Under the pieces are notes generated by a model. The model searched no databases. It worked only from the letters and a program-made list of their open reading frames with translations, and was not told the origin of the DNA. Shown one piece after another: positions 8,429-17,396 of a stretch of 33,304 nt of DNA (its first letter is position 1; each line of letters begins with the position of its first letter). The stretch spans positions 1 through 33,304 of the forward strand of contig CACNSV010000009.1 in assembly GCA_902623195.1 (NCBI GenBank), given 5' to 3'. This stretch comes from an uncultured Prochlorococcus sp. (lineage in GTDB: Bacteria > Cyanobacteriota > Cyanobacteriia > PCC-6307 > Cyanobiaceae). The position numbers and the translations under genes are program-made.

Positions 8429-9394
8429 ATGAAAAAAAATTTTATATTTATTTTTTCTTGCTTATTATTCATATTCTCAGTTACGGCTTGTAAAAATAAT
8501 AGTGAGATTCAAAATTCAAATACTAGTAATGGTGATGAATTAACAAATAAAACTAGAATTAAAAAAGAAAAAGAGTTACTTTTGGTAAGCTTTACAATCT
8601 TAGAAGACATAGTTAGAAACATTGTTGGTGATGAATTCAAGGTAGAATCAATCACAAAGCCTGGGATGGAGGTACATGGTTATCAAGTTACCCCAAGTGA
8701 TCTTGTAAGAGGTTCAAAAGCAATTATTTTTATACAAAATGGATTTGGTTTTGAACTGTGGGCAGATAAATTTGTAAGTAATTTAAATGTAGAGAAAATT
8801 ACTATTGCAAACAATTTAGAACCAATGTTTATTAGTGAAGATATATATAAAGGCAAACCAAATCCTCATGCATGGATTTCACCTAAAAGAGGAATATTAT
8901 ATGTAGATATATTATTAGAAGAGCTATCTAATTTGGATCCTGAGAATAGAGAAAAATTTAAAAAGAATGCTCAAAGTTTTAAAAATAAAATACAAAAAAT
9001 AGATGAAGATTTTTCACTTTTTCTTAATACATTGCCGAAAAGTAAAAGGTATCTAGTAAGTTGTGAAGGAGCATTTTCTTATTTAACAAATGATTATGGG
9101 TTAAAGGAAGCATATCTATGGCCAGTAAATGCAGAAAGTCAAATTACTCCAAAGAGGATGGCAAAAGTGATCAATTTAGTCAATGAGAAACAAATCCCAG
9201 CTGTCTTCTGTGAAAGCACAGTTAATTCTGAATCTCAAGAATCTGTTGCAAAAGAAACGGGAGCCTTTTTTGGTGGCAATTTATATGTCGATTCTTTATC
9301 AAAAAAAAATGGTCCTGCAGAAAGTTACTTGGAGATGCTTGAATATAATCTTGGAATAATAAAAAATGGTTTCAATGCAAGTTTAAAAAATTAA
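8429..9394 (+). CDS. mntC: Metal ABC transporter substrate-binding lipoprotein, Mn-type
   Basis: Periplasmic metal-binding receptor of the cluster A-I (ZnuA/PsaA/MntC) family, delivering the ion to the permease encoded downstream. Residues 1-20 are a signal peptide and VTAC(21) is a lipobox, so the mature protein is anchored through Cys21. Probable metal ligands are His83 (GMEVHGY), His147 (NPHAW), Glu213 (SCEGAF) and Asp288 (YVDSL). The His-His-Glu-Asp set matches Mn/Fe receptors such as PsaA and Synechocystis MntC, whereas zinc-specific ZnuA proteins have a third His and usually a His-rich loop, which is absent here. The stretch AYLWPVNAESQITP also resembles the Mn-type receptors. The likely role is manganese supply for photosystem II. 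It is followed after 2 bases by the ATPase gene. Metal choice is inferred from motifs. Confidence 0.85.
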   Translation: MKKNFIFIFSCLLFIFSVTACKNNSEIQNSNTSNGDELTNKTRIKKEKELLLVSFTILEDIVRNIVGDEFKVESITKPGMEVHGYQVTPSDLVRGSKAIIFIQNGFGFELWADKFVSNLNVEKITIANNLEPMFISEDIYKGKPNPHAWISPKRGILYVDILLEELSNLDPENREKFKKNAQSFKNKIQKIDEDFSLFLNTLPKSKRYLVSCEGAFSYLTNDYGLKEAYLWPVNAESQITPKRMAKVINLVNEKQIPAVFCESTVNSESQESVAKETGAFFGGNLYVDSLSKKNGPAESYLEMLEYNLGIIKNGFNASLKN

Positions 9395-9396
9395 AA

Positions 9397-10161
9397 ATGA
9401 AATCTATGGAATTTGAAAAATATAGAATTGAAGCTGAAAATATTTGTGTTGATTACAATGGTAAAGTCGCGTTGTACGATGCAACTTTAAGATTAAAAGC
9501 TGGACAAATATGTGGCTTGGTAGGAATGAATGGTGCTGGTAAAACAACTTTCTTCAATGCATTAACTGGGTTCGTAAATCTTTCAAAAGGAAAAATTAGA
9601 ATAAATGGTGAAACGCTTAAAACTTCTCAAAAAGATCAAGCAGTTGCATACGTTCCACAAAATGAAGGAATTGATGCAGATTTTCCAGTGAATGTTTGGG
9701 ATATTGTGATGATGGGCAGATATGGTTCAATGAATATTTTTAGATCACCCAGAGAATCTGATATTCAAGCTGTTAAAAATGCAATTGAAAGAGTTGATCT
9801 TGTTGATTACTCATTTACTCCAATTGGCGATTTATCAGGGGGACAGAGAAAGAGAACCTTCTTAGCAAGAGCTATCGCACAGAGAGCTTCAATACTATTA
9901 TTGGATGAACCATTTGCAGGAGTTGATATTAGGACTGAAAAACTTATCTCAGAATTATTCTTACAATTTAAAAATGAAGGTAAAACAATTTTACTTTCAA
10001 CTCATGATATGATTCATGTTCGAGAATTTTGTGATCTAGTTCTCTTAATAAACAAAACAGTTGTTGCATATGGTGATACATCAGAAGTATTCACTCCTGA
10101 AAATATAACTAGTACATTTGGAGGTATGTCTCCAGATTTCTTGTTTGGTCCGGAATCTTAA
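9397..10161 (+). CDS. mntA: Metal ABC transporter ATP-binding protein, Mn-type
   Basis: Cytoplasmic ATPase that powers the metal importer with the adjacent permease. The 254-residue protein has every ABC motif: Walker A GMNGAGKTT (43-51), Q-loop around Gln88 (VPQNE), signature LSGGQ (146-150), Walker B ILLLDE (166-171) and switch His203 (STHD). The sequence fits the MntA/ZnuC subfamily. ATG at 9397 and ATG at 9406 are both possible starts; the first lies 2 bases after the lipoprotein stop. The gene order receptor-ATPase-permease equals the mntCAB order of Synechocystis, from which the symbols are borrowed. Confidence 0.9.
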   Translation: MKSMEFEKYRIEAENICVDYNGKVALYDATLRLKAGQICGLVGMNGAGKTTFFNALTGFVNLSKGKIRINGETLKTSQKDQAVAYVPQNEGIDADFPVNVWDIVMMGRYGSMNIFRSPRESDIQAVKNAIERVDLVDYSFTPIGDLSGGQRKRTFLARAIAQRASILLLDEPFAGVDIRTEKLISELFLQFKNEGKTILLSTHDMIHVREFCDLVLLINKTVVAYGDTSEVFTPENITSTFGGMSPDFLFGPES

Positions 10162-10177
10162 TTTCTCCATAAATATA

Positions 10178-11053
10178 ATGGATGGATCTTTTCTAACTAT
10201 CGATATAAATTCATTTATTACTGAGCCAATTGCTCATGAGTTCATGAGAAAAGCTATTTTAATTAGCATTTTGATAACTTCTGTGTGTGGTTTGCTTTCA
10301 AGCTTTTTAACTTTAAAAGGTTGGGCTCTTATGGGAGATGCTGTATCTCATGCCGTAATGCCTGGAGTTGTTGTAGCTTATGCTATTGGGGTCCCATTAT
10401 CAGTAGGCGCTTTTGTGTTTGGCGTTGGTTCTGTCGCTCTAATAGGGTTTATTAAACATAAATCAAGGATTAAAGAAGACACTGTAATAGGTTTAGTTTT
10501 TACTGGTTTTTTTGCTCTTGGGATTGTCTTAATATCAAAAATAACAAGTGATATTGACTTAATGCATATCCTTTATGGAACACCATTAGGAATACCATTA
10601 TCAGATGTAAAACAGACTATTTTTATCTCTTTTTTAGTTGTTTTGCTTTTATCAATATTTAGAAAAGATTTGATGTTATATTGTTTCGACCCAAGACATG
10701 CAAAAACTATAGGTATAAATGTTTCCTTTTTACATTATCTATTGCTGACATGCTTATCTTTAGCAGCAGTTGTAGGATTACAAGCAGTTGGTATCGTTTT
10801 AGTTGTTGCTATGCTGATTACTCCTGGTGCAACAGCATATTTACTGACCGATAAATTTGACGAGTTGTCGATAATATCTGTTTTAAGTAGTATTATTTCA
10901 AGTTTAATAGGAATTTATTTAAGCTATTGGTTAGATATTGCTCCTGGTGGTTCAATAGTGTTAGTTCAAACATTTATTTTCCTATTCGCATTTTTATTTG
11001 CTCCAAGATATGGAATCTTTAAAGTTAAAAAACTATTGTCATCTTCAAATTAA
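10178..11053 (+). CDS. mntB: Metal ABC transporter permease, Mn-type
   Basis: ABC-3 family membrane permease, about 291 residues with roughly eight or nine hydrophobic segments, forming the channel for the metal importer. Diagnostic stretches are GWALMGDAVSHAVMPGVV near the N-terminus and VVGLQAVGIVLVVAMLITPG in the second half, both typical of ZnuB/MntB permeases. The frame is open back to an ATG at 10118, inside the ATPase gene, but the residues from there to 10177 do not look like a permease N-terminus. I chose the ATG at 10178 (MDGSFLTIDINSF), which lies 16 bases after the ATPase stop. It is followed after 3 bases by the DUF4336 gene. Confidence 0.9.
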   Translation: MDGSFLTIDINSFITEPIAHEFMRKAILISILITSVCGLLSSFLTLKGWALMGDAVSHAVMPGVVVAYAIGVPLSVGAFVFGVGSVALIGFIKHKSRIKEDTVIGLVFTGFFALGIVLISKITSDIDLMHILYGTPLGIPLSDVKQTIFISFLVVLLLSIFRKDLMLYCFDPRHAKTIGINVSFLHYLLLTCLSLAAVVGLQAVGIVLVVAMLITPGATAYLLTDKFDELSIISVLSSIISSLIGIYLSYWLDIAPGGSIVLVQTFIFLFAFLFAPRYGIFKVKKLLSSSN

Positions 11054-11056
11054 CAG

Positions 11057-12217
11057 ATGATAGAAAAAGATAAAATTTGGCCATGGTGGCCTTTATTTCC
11101 CCTTTATCCTTATGGATCTAAAAAAACAATTGTTAATGAATTAATTCCAAAACAGATCTGGTCTTTAGAACAAATTCAAGGAATTTATTATGTAGCGGTT
11201 CCAGTAAGAATGACTGTAATTAAGGTTAATGAAGGGCTCATGATCATTAATCCATTACCGCCAACTATAGAGTTAATTAATCAATTAAATGAAATAATCT
11301 TTCATCATGGTCCTATTAAGGCAATTGTTTTGCCAACAGCCTCAGGATTGGAACATAAAATAGGATTACCTCCATTAGCAAGAATTTTTAATCAATCTGA
11401 AATTTGGCTTTGTCCAGGACAATGGAGTTTTCCTATTAATTTACCCCTAGATTTTATAGGAATACCCTCTAAAAGAACAAAAATTTTATTTAAGGATGGA
11501 TTACCCTTTGAAGATTATTGTAAATGGATATCTCTTGGACCTATTAATTTAGGATTAGGTAGATTTCAGGAGATAAGTTGTTTTCATAAACCTACTGGTT
11601 CACTTCATGTAACTGATGCAATAGTTGGTATAGAGAGCAATCCTCCAAAAATATTTGATTATGATCCATCTCCTCTGTTATTTCACTCTAGAGAACGAGG
11701 TGATGAACTTTTATTAGATTCACCTGAAAAAAGAAAAAAAGGATGGGCTAGATTGGTCTTGTTCGCTTCTTATTTGAGGCCAAGTAAACTTCAGATTCCT
11801 TCCTTAAATCATGTTATTAAATATTCTTTTAAAAAAGGGCTTAGAAACAAAAAATCACATTTCGGTATTTATCCATTTCTCTGGGATAAAGATTGGGAAG
11901 AATCGATAGCAGTTATTATTGGAGAAAATTCACCTAAGATACAAATTGCCCCAGTCTTACAAAGACTTATTTTTCCAAGATCAAAAGAACTTCTCTCTAG
12001 TTGGTTGAATGTAGTTAAAAATATTAAGGGCATGAAATACTTAATATCTGCTCATTATTCATCCCCTCTAGAATTTTCTGAAATAGATTGTCAAAAAATT
12101 ATTGACAATATTAACTCTGAAGAATGGAATAGTTTGAATGAAGATAATAAATTTCTTTATAATTTTTATGAAAGATTATATAAACTTGGAATTATTCCTG
12201 AAAATATTGATATTTAA
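11057..12217 (+). CDS. DUF4336 domain protein, metallo-beta-lactamase-like
   Basis: 386-residue soluble protein that I recognise as DUF4336, a family seen in cyanobacteria and plastids and thought to have a metallo-beta-lactamase-type fold. Visible features are an aromatic N-terminus (IWPWWPLFPLYPYG, 7-20), the beta-rich VPVRMTVIKVNEGLMIINP (48-66), SGLEHKIGLPP (96-106) with His100, and GSLHVTDAIVGI (181-192) with His184 and Asp187. His100, His177, His184 and Asp187 could contribute to a metal site, but the canonical HxHxDH motif is absent, so hydrolase activity is uncertain. It begins 3 bases after the Mn permease gene, so it is very probably co-transcribed with it. Whether it works with the transporter is unknown. 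Confidence 0.8.
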   Translation: MIEKDKIWPWWPLFPLYPYGSKKTIVNELIPKQIWSLEQIQGIYYVAVPVRMTVIKVNEGLMIINPLPPTIELINQLNEIIFHHGPIKAIVLPTASGLEHKIGLPPLARIFNQSEIWLCPGQWSFPINLPLDFIGIPSKRTKILFKDGLPFEDYCKWISLGPINLGLGRFQEISCFHKPTGSLHVTDAIVGIESNPPKIFDYDPSPLLFHSRERGDELLLDSPEKRKKGWARLVLFASYLRPSKLQIPSLNHVIKYSFKKGLRNKKSHFGIYPFLWDKDWEESIAVIIGENSPKIQIAPVLQRLIFPRSKELLSSWLNVVKNIKGMKYLISAHYSSPLEFSEIDCQKIIDNINSEEWNSLNEDNKFLYNFYERLYKLGIIPENIDI

Positions 12218-12223
12218 TTAATC

Positions 12224-12562
12224 TTATTCAGGTTCTACAGACATATTTTCATCATTTATTAGAGTTTGTTCTAATTCTTTTCTCTGTTCCATTTGTCTTA
12301 AAAAATAGCCTGTCATCATAGCTGATGATAGTAAGTTTGCGATATTGTCTTTAGAGCATGTAACTTTAACATCAAACTGATCTGAAGGAAGCATTCCTAA
12401 TAACCCTTGGACATTATGTCTTATTATCTCTTGAATATCTTCACTAGCAGATTTAGCAACTCTCTGAAGTACCTCAGGAGATTGTTTTTGAAGATACTGA
12501 ATTAAATCATTACCCTCATTAGGATCATTGTTTTCAGTAGCAAGGAATTCAGGATTAAACAT
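12224..12562 (-). CDS. DUF760 family small protein
   Basis: 112 residues, acidic, mostly helical, with no signal peptide or membrane segment. The core from NDLIQYLQKQSPEVLQRVA (18-36) through IRHNVQGLLGMLPSDQFDV (47-65) to SAMMTGYFLRQMEQRKELE (80-98) is typical of the DUF760 family of cyanobacteria and plants. Function is unsettled; plant relatives are chloroplast proteins. It lies 56 bases downstream of lepB on the minus strand and convergent with the DUF4336 gene, with only 6 bases between the two stops and no hairpin. Confidence 0.82.
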   Translation of the reverse strand: MFNPEFLATENNDPNEGNDLIQYLQKQSPEVLQRVAKSASEDIQEIIRHNVQGLLGMLPSDQFDVKVTCSKDNIANLLSSAMMTGYFLRQMEQRKELEQTLINDENMSVEPE

Positions 12563-12618
12563 TTATTTTCCTCTTACTTATAAACAATACAATAGCACGA
12601 TGAAGTATATATTTTTTA

Positions 12619-13191
12619 TTAAGCTGCAGGGAAATAAATAGGCCCAAAATGACTTAAAGGCCAATATCTTAAGAAAGCTCTTCCAATAATTTTCTCGTAT
12701 GGCAAGGGGCCCCAAACATGAGAATCTAAACTATTATTTCTATTATCTCCCATTACCCACAAGCTATCCGCAGGAACAATTAATGGTCCTATTGAGTAAT
12801 TTATATCCTTATCAGTAATAAATTTGTTTTGTATTTCATCATTTAAATATAGATTCCCATCTTTAACTTCAACTTTGTCACCAGGGAGCCCAATAACTCT
12901 TTTTATTAATGCTATATCTGAATCATAACCAGCTTTAATAAGTGTTTCAGGTGGCTTAAAAACAATAATATTATCTTTTAAATTAAAAATATTTTGCTTT
13001 AAATTAATTTTTGTACTTAGTTTTTCCACTAAAATTTTATCCTGAATTTGTAGAGTAGGTAGCATAGATCCTGAAGGTATCCATCTTGGTTCAATTACTT
13101 GCCATCGTATAATTAAAGCAATACATACCCAAATCATGAGGTTCTTAAAATCCTTCAATAATGAAGTTGATTTTTTTGAAGAATTCGTCAT
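12619..13191 (-). CDS. lepB: Signal peptidase I
   Basis: Membrane-bound Ser/Lys protease (family S26) that removes signal peptides from exported and thylakoid-lumen proteins. The 190-residue product has one N-terminal membrane segment (about 16-30). It then has the catalytic serine in PSGSMLPTL (Ser42), the general-base lysine in KRVIGLPGD (Lys97) and the conserved box MGDNRNNSLDSHVWGPLP (147-164). The short single-membrane form is usual in cyanobacteria. It is divergent from menD with 55 AT-rich bases between, which must carry both promoters. DUF760 follows downstream. Confidence 0.96.
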   Translation of the reverse strand: MTNSSKKSTSLLKDFKNLMIWVCIALIIRWQVIEPRWIPSGSMLPTLQIQDKILVEKLSTKINLKQNIFNLKDNIIVFKPPETLIKAGYDSDIALIKRVIGLPGDKVEVKDGNLYLNDEIQNKFITDKDINYSIGPLIVPADSLWVMGDNRNNSLDSHVWGPLPYEKIIGRAFLRYWPLSHFGPIYFPAA

Positions 13192-13246
13192 TTTGATAAA
13201 AGTTTATTTAATTGATGAAATTGTCTTTGAAATATATATATAAATT

Positions 13247-15016
13247 ATGACATCATCGATAGAATTCCAAAATTTTTTTAGAAGTTTACAACTTTTAAAA
13301 TTTTTTGTAGATATTGGTATAAATCACTTTATATTATGTCCTGGAAGTAGATCGGCTCCCTTAGCAATTGCTGCCGGTGAACTTTTTAGAACAGGAAAAA
13401 TAAAATTAATTAATACTTTAGATGAAAGATCAGCAGGATTTCATGCTTTGGGGATATCAACTGCTTCTGCGAATAATGTTATTGTTATAACTACCTCTGG
13501 AACTGCTGTCGCTAACTTATTACCCTCTGCTGTTGAGGCTGATAGATCTTGCATTAATATCCTTTATATAACTGCAGATAGACCATTAAGATTAAAAAAT
13601 TGTGGTGCTAACCAAACTGTAAATCAAGAAGAATTTTTATCATCTGCTTGTAAATTATCATTAAGTACAAATTTGAATGGATTGCATCAAACAAGTGATT
13701 CAGACCTTAAGAATTTAATAAGTTTAATTTCTAGAGAAAACTTACTAAAGCCTGGTCCGATTCATTTAAATATTCCTATTGAAAAACCTTTATTAATTTT
13801 AAATAAAAATAAAAAAAGAGTATTTGAAATATTTGATAAAGAATATATAAATAAAAATATAAGTTTTCCCGTTAGTGAAATTAAGAATGAAAGCTGTAAG
13901 GTTGAAGAAAAAATAATAAAACAAATTAATCTTGATCATTCAGGGTTAATAATAGTTGGCCCTTATAGAGGTTCAACAAGTAATTTATTAGAGTTTAATA
14001 AGTCCTTAGAAATAATCCAAAAGTTAACAGGATGGCCTATTTTTGCAGATCCCGTATCTGGTATTAATTCGTCTTTAAGAGGACTTGTTGATCACTGGGA
14101 GATAATTATTTCAATAAATAAAATATCTCTTAATTTTGAACAATTATTAAGAATTGGCCCTATGTCTTCCTCAAATATTTTAGAGGATTTCTTACTAAAT
14201 TTTGATGGACCTCATTTTTTGATTAAAGAAAATGATTCAAGATATTTAGATCCTATTAAGAAATCTATAGAGTATCAATTTGGTTTAAATAAATTTGTAA
14301 ACCAATTATTAGATAAAAAAGATATTACTAATATAAGAAATAAAGCTTTAATGCCAATAACTAATGAGTTAATAGATAAGGGCAAAAGAATAAAAAAACA
14401 AATTAAAAAATATCTATCAATAAATGATCATATTACCGAGTTTTCAATAGCAAATTTAGTACCAGAAATTTGGCCAAAAAATAATCCAATAATGATTTCA
14501 GCAAGTAGTCCTATTAGAGATTGGCTTACATTCTCAGGGAAAGAAGTATTTTCAAGAAGATGTTTTAGTTTTAGGGGGGCATCAGGAATTGATGGAACTT
14601 TATCTATTGCTCAAGGAATAGCACGTATAATGAATCCTCTCTTATTAGTTACCGGAGATCTTTCTTTTTTGCATGACATTAATGGATGGCTTAATCAAGA
14701 TGCAAAAAATATTAATCTAAAAATTTTGCTAATAGATAATCATGGAGGAAATATTTTCAACAGGCTCTATAAAAATAATCTTACGAAATTTGAAATTGAC
14801 AATTTATTTTTAATGAAAAGACATGTTAATTGGAAAAAACTTGCTGAAGCCCATGAAATCCCTTATTTAAGTATATTGAGCCTTGAGAAATTAAAAGAAG
14901 CTTTTCAATGGAGTCTATCTATTAAAAAATCTGCAATAATAAGAGTTGAAATCAATACTGATTATGAAATTAAGCAAAGAGAAGATTTATTTAAATATAT
15001 TTTTGATAATTATTAA
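13247..15016 (+). CDS. menD: SEPHCHC synthase (MenD), phylloquinone pathway
   Basis: Thiamine-diphosphate enzyme joining isochorismate and 2-oxoglutarate to form 2-succinyl-5-enolpyruvyl-6-hydroxy-3-cyclohexene-1-carboxylate. In cyanobacteria this leads to phylloquinone, the photosystem I electron acceptor A1. The 589-residue protein shows the N-terminal CPGSRSAPLA (31-40), the ThDP-activating glutamate in LDERSAGFHALG (Glu60) and the ThDP/metal-binding region starting GDLSFLHDINGW at 470 and continuing to DNHGGNIF. The length is normal. menB follows after 15 bases, giving two pathway genes in one unit. Confidence 0.96.
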   Translation: MTSSIEFQNFFRSLQLLKFFVDIGINHFILCPGSRSAPLAIAAGELFRTGKIKLINTLDERSAGFHALGISTASANNVIVITTSGTAVANLLPSAVEADRSCINILYITADRPLRLKNCGANQTVNQEEFLSSACKLSLSTNLNGLHQTSDSDLKNLISLISRENLLKPGPIHLNIPIEKPLLILNKNKKRVFEIFDKEYINKNISFPVSEIKNESCKVEEKIIKQINLDHSGLIIVGPYRGSTSNLLEFNKSLEIIQKLTGWPIFADPVSGINSSLRGLVDHWEIIISINKISLNFEQLLRIGPMSSSNILEDFLLNFDGPHFLIKENDSRYLDPIKKSIEYQFGLNKFVNQLLDKKDITNIRNKALMPITNELIDKGKRIKKQIKKYLSINDHITEFSIANLVPEIWPKNNPIMISASSPIRDWLTFSGKEVFSRRCFSFRGASGIDGTLSIAQGIARIMNPLLLVTGDLSFLHDINGWLNQDAKNINLKILLIDNHGGNIFNRLYKNNLTKFEIDNLFLMKRHVNWKKLAEAHEIPYLSILSLEKLKEAFQWSLSIKKSAIIRVEINTDYEIKQREDLFKYIFDNY

Positions 15017-15031
15017 TCTTTAAAAAAAGAT

Positions 15032-15889
15032 ATGGATTATTTATCAATTAATACAAAAGTTGAATGGGTTAAGCAAGGATCCTATGTAGATATCTTATTT
15101 TATAAATCTGCAGATGGCATTGCAAAAATTGCTATAAATAGGCCCGAGAAAAGGAATGCTTTTCGTCCTAAAACAATTGATGAACTTATTGATGCATTTA
15201 CTAAAGTTAAATATGATGAAAAAATAGGAGTCGTTCTTTTCACTGGTGAGGGCCCTGACAAAAATGGTGTTTTTTCATTCTGTGCTGGAGGTGATCAAGG
15301 AATTAGAGGAGAAAATGGTTATCTAGACCAAAATGGTAAACAAAAACTAAATGTGCTCGAATTACAGAGGATCATTAGAAGTCTTCCTAAAGTAGTTATT
15401 GCCCTTATTTCTGGATTCGCGATTGGAGGAGGTCAGGTTTTACAATTAGTATGTGATTTAAGCATTGCTGCGGATAATGCAATCTTTGGTCAATCAGGTC
15501 CAAAAGTAGGGAGTTTTGATGGCGGATTCGGATCAAGTTATCTTGCTCGCGTAGTTGGTCAGAGAAAAGCTAGAGAAATTTGGTTTTTATGTAGAAAATA
15601 TTCTGCTAAGCAGGCATTAGAAATGGGCTTAATAAATGCAATTACAAAAAATGAAAATTTGGAAGCTGAAGGTGTAATTTGGGCTCGGGAAATTCTTTGT
15701 AATAGTCCTACCTCTATTCGAATCTTAAAGGCCTCGTTCAATGCAGAGAACGATGGGATGGCAGGTATTCAAGAATTATCTGGATACGCGACACAATTAT
15801 TTTATGGAACTTCGGAAGCTCAAGAGGGAAGAGACGCTTTTCTTGAGAAACGAAATCCAGATTTTTCAGATTATGGATGGTCCCCTTGA
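15032..15889 (+). CDS. menB: 1,4-dihydroxy-2-naphthoyl-CoA synthase
   Basis: Crotonase-fold enzyme that cyclises 2-succinylbenzoyl-CoA to 1,4-dihydroxy-2-naphthoyl-CoA in phylloquinone synthesis. It has 285 residues, the same length as the E. coli enzyme. Motifs include [11 protein letters not shown] (36-46), FCAGGDQG (83-90), the oxyanion-hole glycines in [10 protein letters not shown] (128-137) and [20 protein letters not shown] (152-171). Gln154-Ser155-Gly156 corresponds to the bicarbonate-dependent type of MenB, rather than the type with an acidic residue at that place. It lies between menD and glgA. Confidence 0.97.
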   Translation: MDYLSINTKVEWVKQGSYVDILFYKSADGIAKIAINRPEKRNAFRPKTIDELIDAFTKVKYDEKIGVVLFTGEGPDKNGVFSFCAGGDQGIRGENGYLDQNGKQKLNVLELQRIIRSLPKVVIALISGFAIGGGQVLQLVCDLSIAADNAIFGQSGPKVGSFDGGFGSSYLARVVGQRKAREIWFLCRKYSAKQALEMGLINAITKNENLEAEGVIWAREILCNSPTSIRILKASFNAENDGMAGIQELSGYATQLFYGTSEAQEGRDAFLEKRNPDFSDYGWSP

Positions 15890-15930
15890 TCGTTTATTAT
15901 TTTGCAATGGAAAGTATTTTCAAATATTAA

Positions 15931-17382
15931 ATGCGAATCTTATTTGCTGCTGCAGAATGTGCCCCTATGATCAAGGTTGGAGGTATGGGTGATGTTGTAG
16001 GTTCTCTGCCTCCATCTCTTATAAATCTTGGCCATGATGTAAGAGTGATAATTCCAGGCTATGGAAAATTATGGAGTATGTTAGAAGTCTCTAAGGAACC
16101 ATTATTTAGAGCTCAAACAATGGGTGCTGACTTTTCTATATTTGAGGCAAATCATCCTACTCATGCCTATAAGATTTATTTGGTTGCACATCCTTCATTT
16201 GATTCAGAAAGAATTTATGGAGGAGAAGATGAAGATTGGCGATTTACGTTTTTTGCGAGTGCAACTGCAGAGTTTGCTTGGAATTGCTGGAAACCTCAAG
16301 TACTCCATTGTCATGATTGGCATACAGGAATGATTCCTGTATGGATGCATCAAGATCCTGAAATTAGTACAGTATTTACAATACATAATCTTAAATACCA
16401 GGGTCCTTGGAGATGGAAACTAGAGAAAATGACTTGGTGCCCTTGGTATATGCATGGTGATCATACAATGGCTGCTGCGATGTTGTATTCAGACAGAGTT
16501 AATGCTGTATCTCCTACTTACGCGGATGAAATTAAAACAAATGAGTATGGAGAAAGTTTAGATGGGCTTTTAAATTATATATCTGGAAAATTAAGAGGAA
16601 TTCTAAATGGAATAGACCTTGAGTATTGGAATCCTTCAATTGATAATTCTTTGCCTTCAAATTTTGATATTAATAATCTTGAGGGTCGTGATGAGAATAA
16701 GAGAATATTACAAAAAGAAATGGGTTTAGATATTGATAGAAATAAATTTTTATTGGGAATGGTTGGAAGATTAGTTGATCAGAAAGGTGTTGATTTATTA
16801 TTACAAGTTGCTAGAAGATTGCTCGCTTACACAGATTCTCAAATAGCAGTATTAGGGACCGGCGATCGTTATTTAGAATCTGGTTTATGGCAATTAGCAG
16901 TTGATTATCCGGGACGTTTTGCTGTGTATCTTACTTATGATGATGCTCTTTCCAGGCTCATTTATGGAGGGTCAGATGCATTCTTGATGCCAAGTCGATT
17001 TGAGCCTTGTGGAATAAGTCAACTACTTGCGATGAGGTATGGATCAATCCCAATAGTTAGAAGAGTTGGTGGTTTAGTAGATACTGTTTTGCCTCATGAC
17101 CCTGAAAATGATCTAGGCACAGGTTTTTGTTTTGATAGATTTGAACCAATTGATTTTTATACTGCACTGGTACGTGCTTGGGAAGCCTTCAGACATAAAA
17201 AAAGTTGGCGATTACTTCAAAAAAGAGCCATGAGGAAAGAGTTCAGCTGGGAAAGATCAGCATTAGAATATGAAATTATGTATAAAGATGTTTGTGGAAT
17301 AAAAGAGCCATCGCCTGATATTGTTGAAATTGAAAAATTTTCGTACGGTCAATCTGCTGATCCATCACTTAAGAAACCTTAA
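15931..17382 (+). CDS. glgA: Glycogen synthase, ADP-glucose type
   Basis: GT5-family glucosyltransferase that extends glycogen from ADP-glucose, the main light-period carbon store. The 483-residue protein has the N-terminal ADP-glucose loop [10 protein letters not shown] (15-24), HCHDWHTG (126-133), [11 protein letters not shown] (276-286) and the C-terminal catalytic motif PSRFEPCG (354-361, Glu358), followed by [10 protein letters not shown]. The start [13 protein letters not shown] is the canonical GlgA N-terminus. It is 41 bases downstream of menB and 14 bases before the ATG chosen for murF. Confidence 0.97.
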   Translation: MRILFAAAECAPMIKVGGMGDVVGSLPPSLINLGHDVRVIIPGYGKLWSMLEVSKEPLFRAQTMGADFSIFEANHPTHAYKIYLVAHPSFDSERIYGGEDEDWRFTFFASATAEFAWNCWKPQVLHCHDWHTGMIPVWMHQDPEISTVFTIHNLKYQGPWRWKLEKMTWCPWYMHGDHTMAAAMLYSDRVNAVSPTYADEIKTNEYGESLDGLLNYISGKLRGILNGIDLEYWNPSIDNSLPSNFDINNLEGRDENKRILQKEMGLDIDRNKFLLGMVGRLVDQKGVDLLLQVARRLLAYTDSQIAVLGTGDRYLESGLWQLAVDYPGRFAVYLTYDDALSRLIYGGSDAFLMPSRFEPCGISQLLAMRYGSIPIVRRVGGLVDTVLPHDPENDLGTGFCFDRFEPIDFYTALVRAWEAFRHKKSWRLLQKRAMRKEFSWERSALEYEIMYKDVCGIKEPSPDIVEIEKFSYGQSADPSLKKP

Positions 17383-17396
17383 AATTTTTGATGTTA

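Noticed and set aside
10118..10177. Upstream extension of the metal permease frame into the ATPase gene
   Set aside because: The added residues do not resemble a permease N-terminus and the ATG at 10178 gives a normal length.
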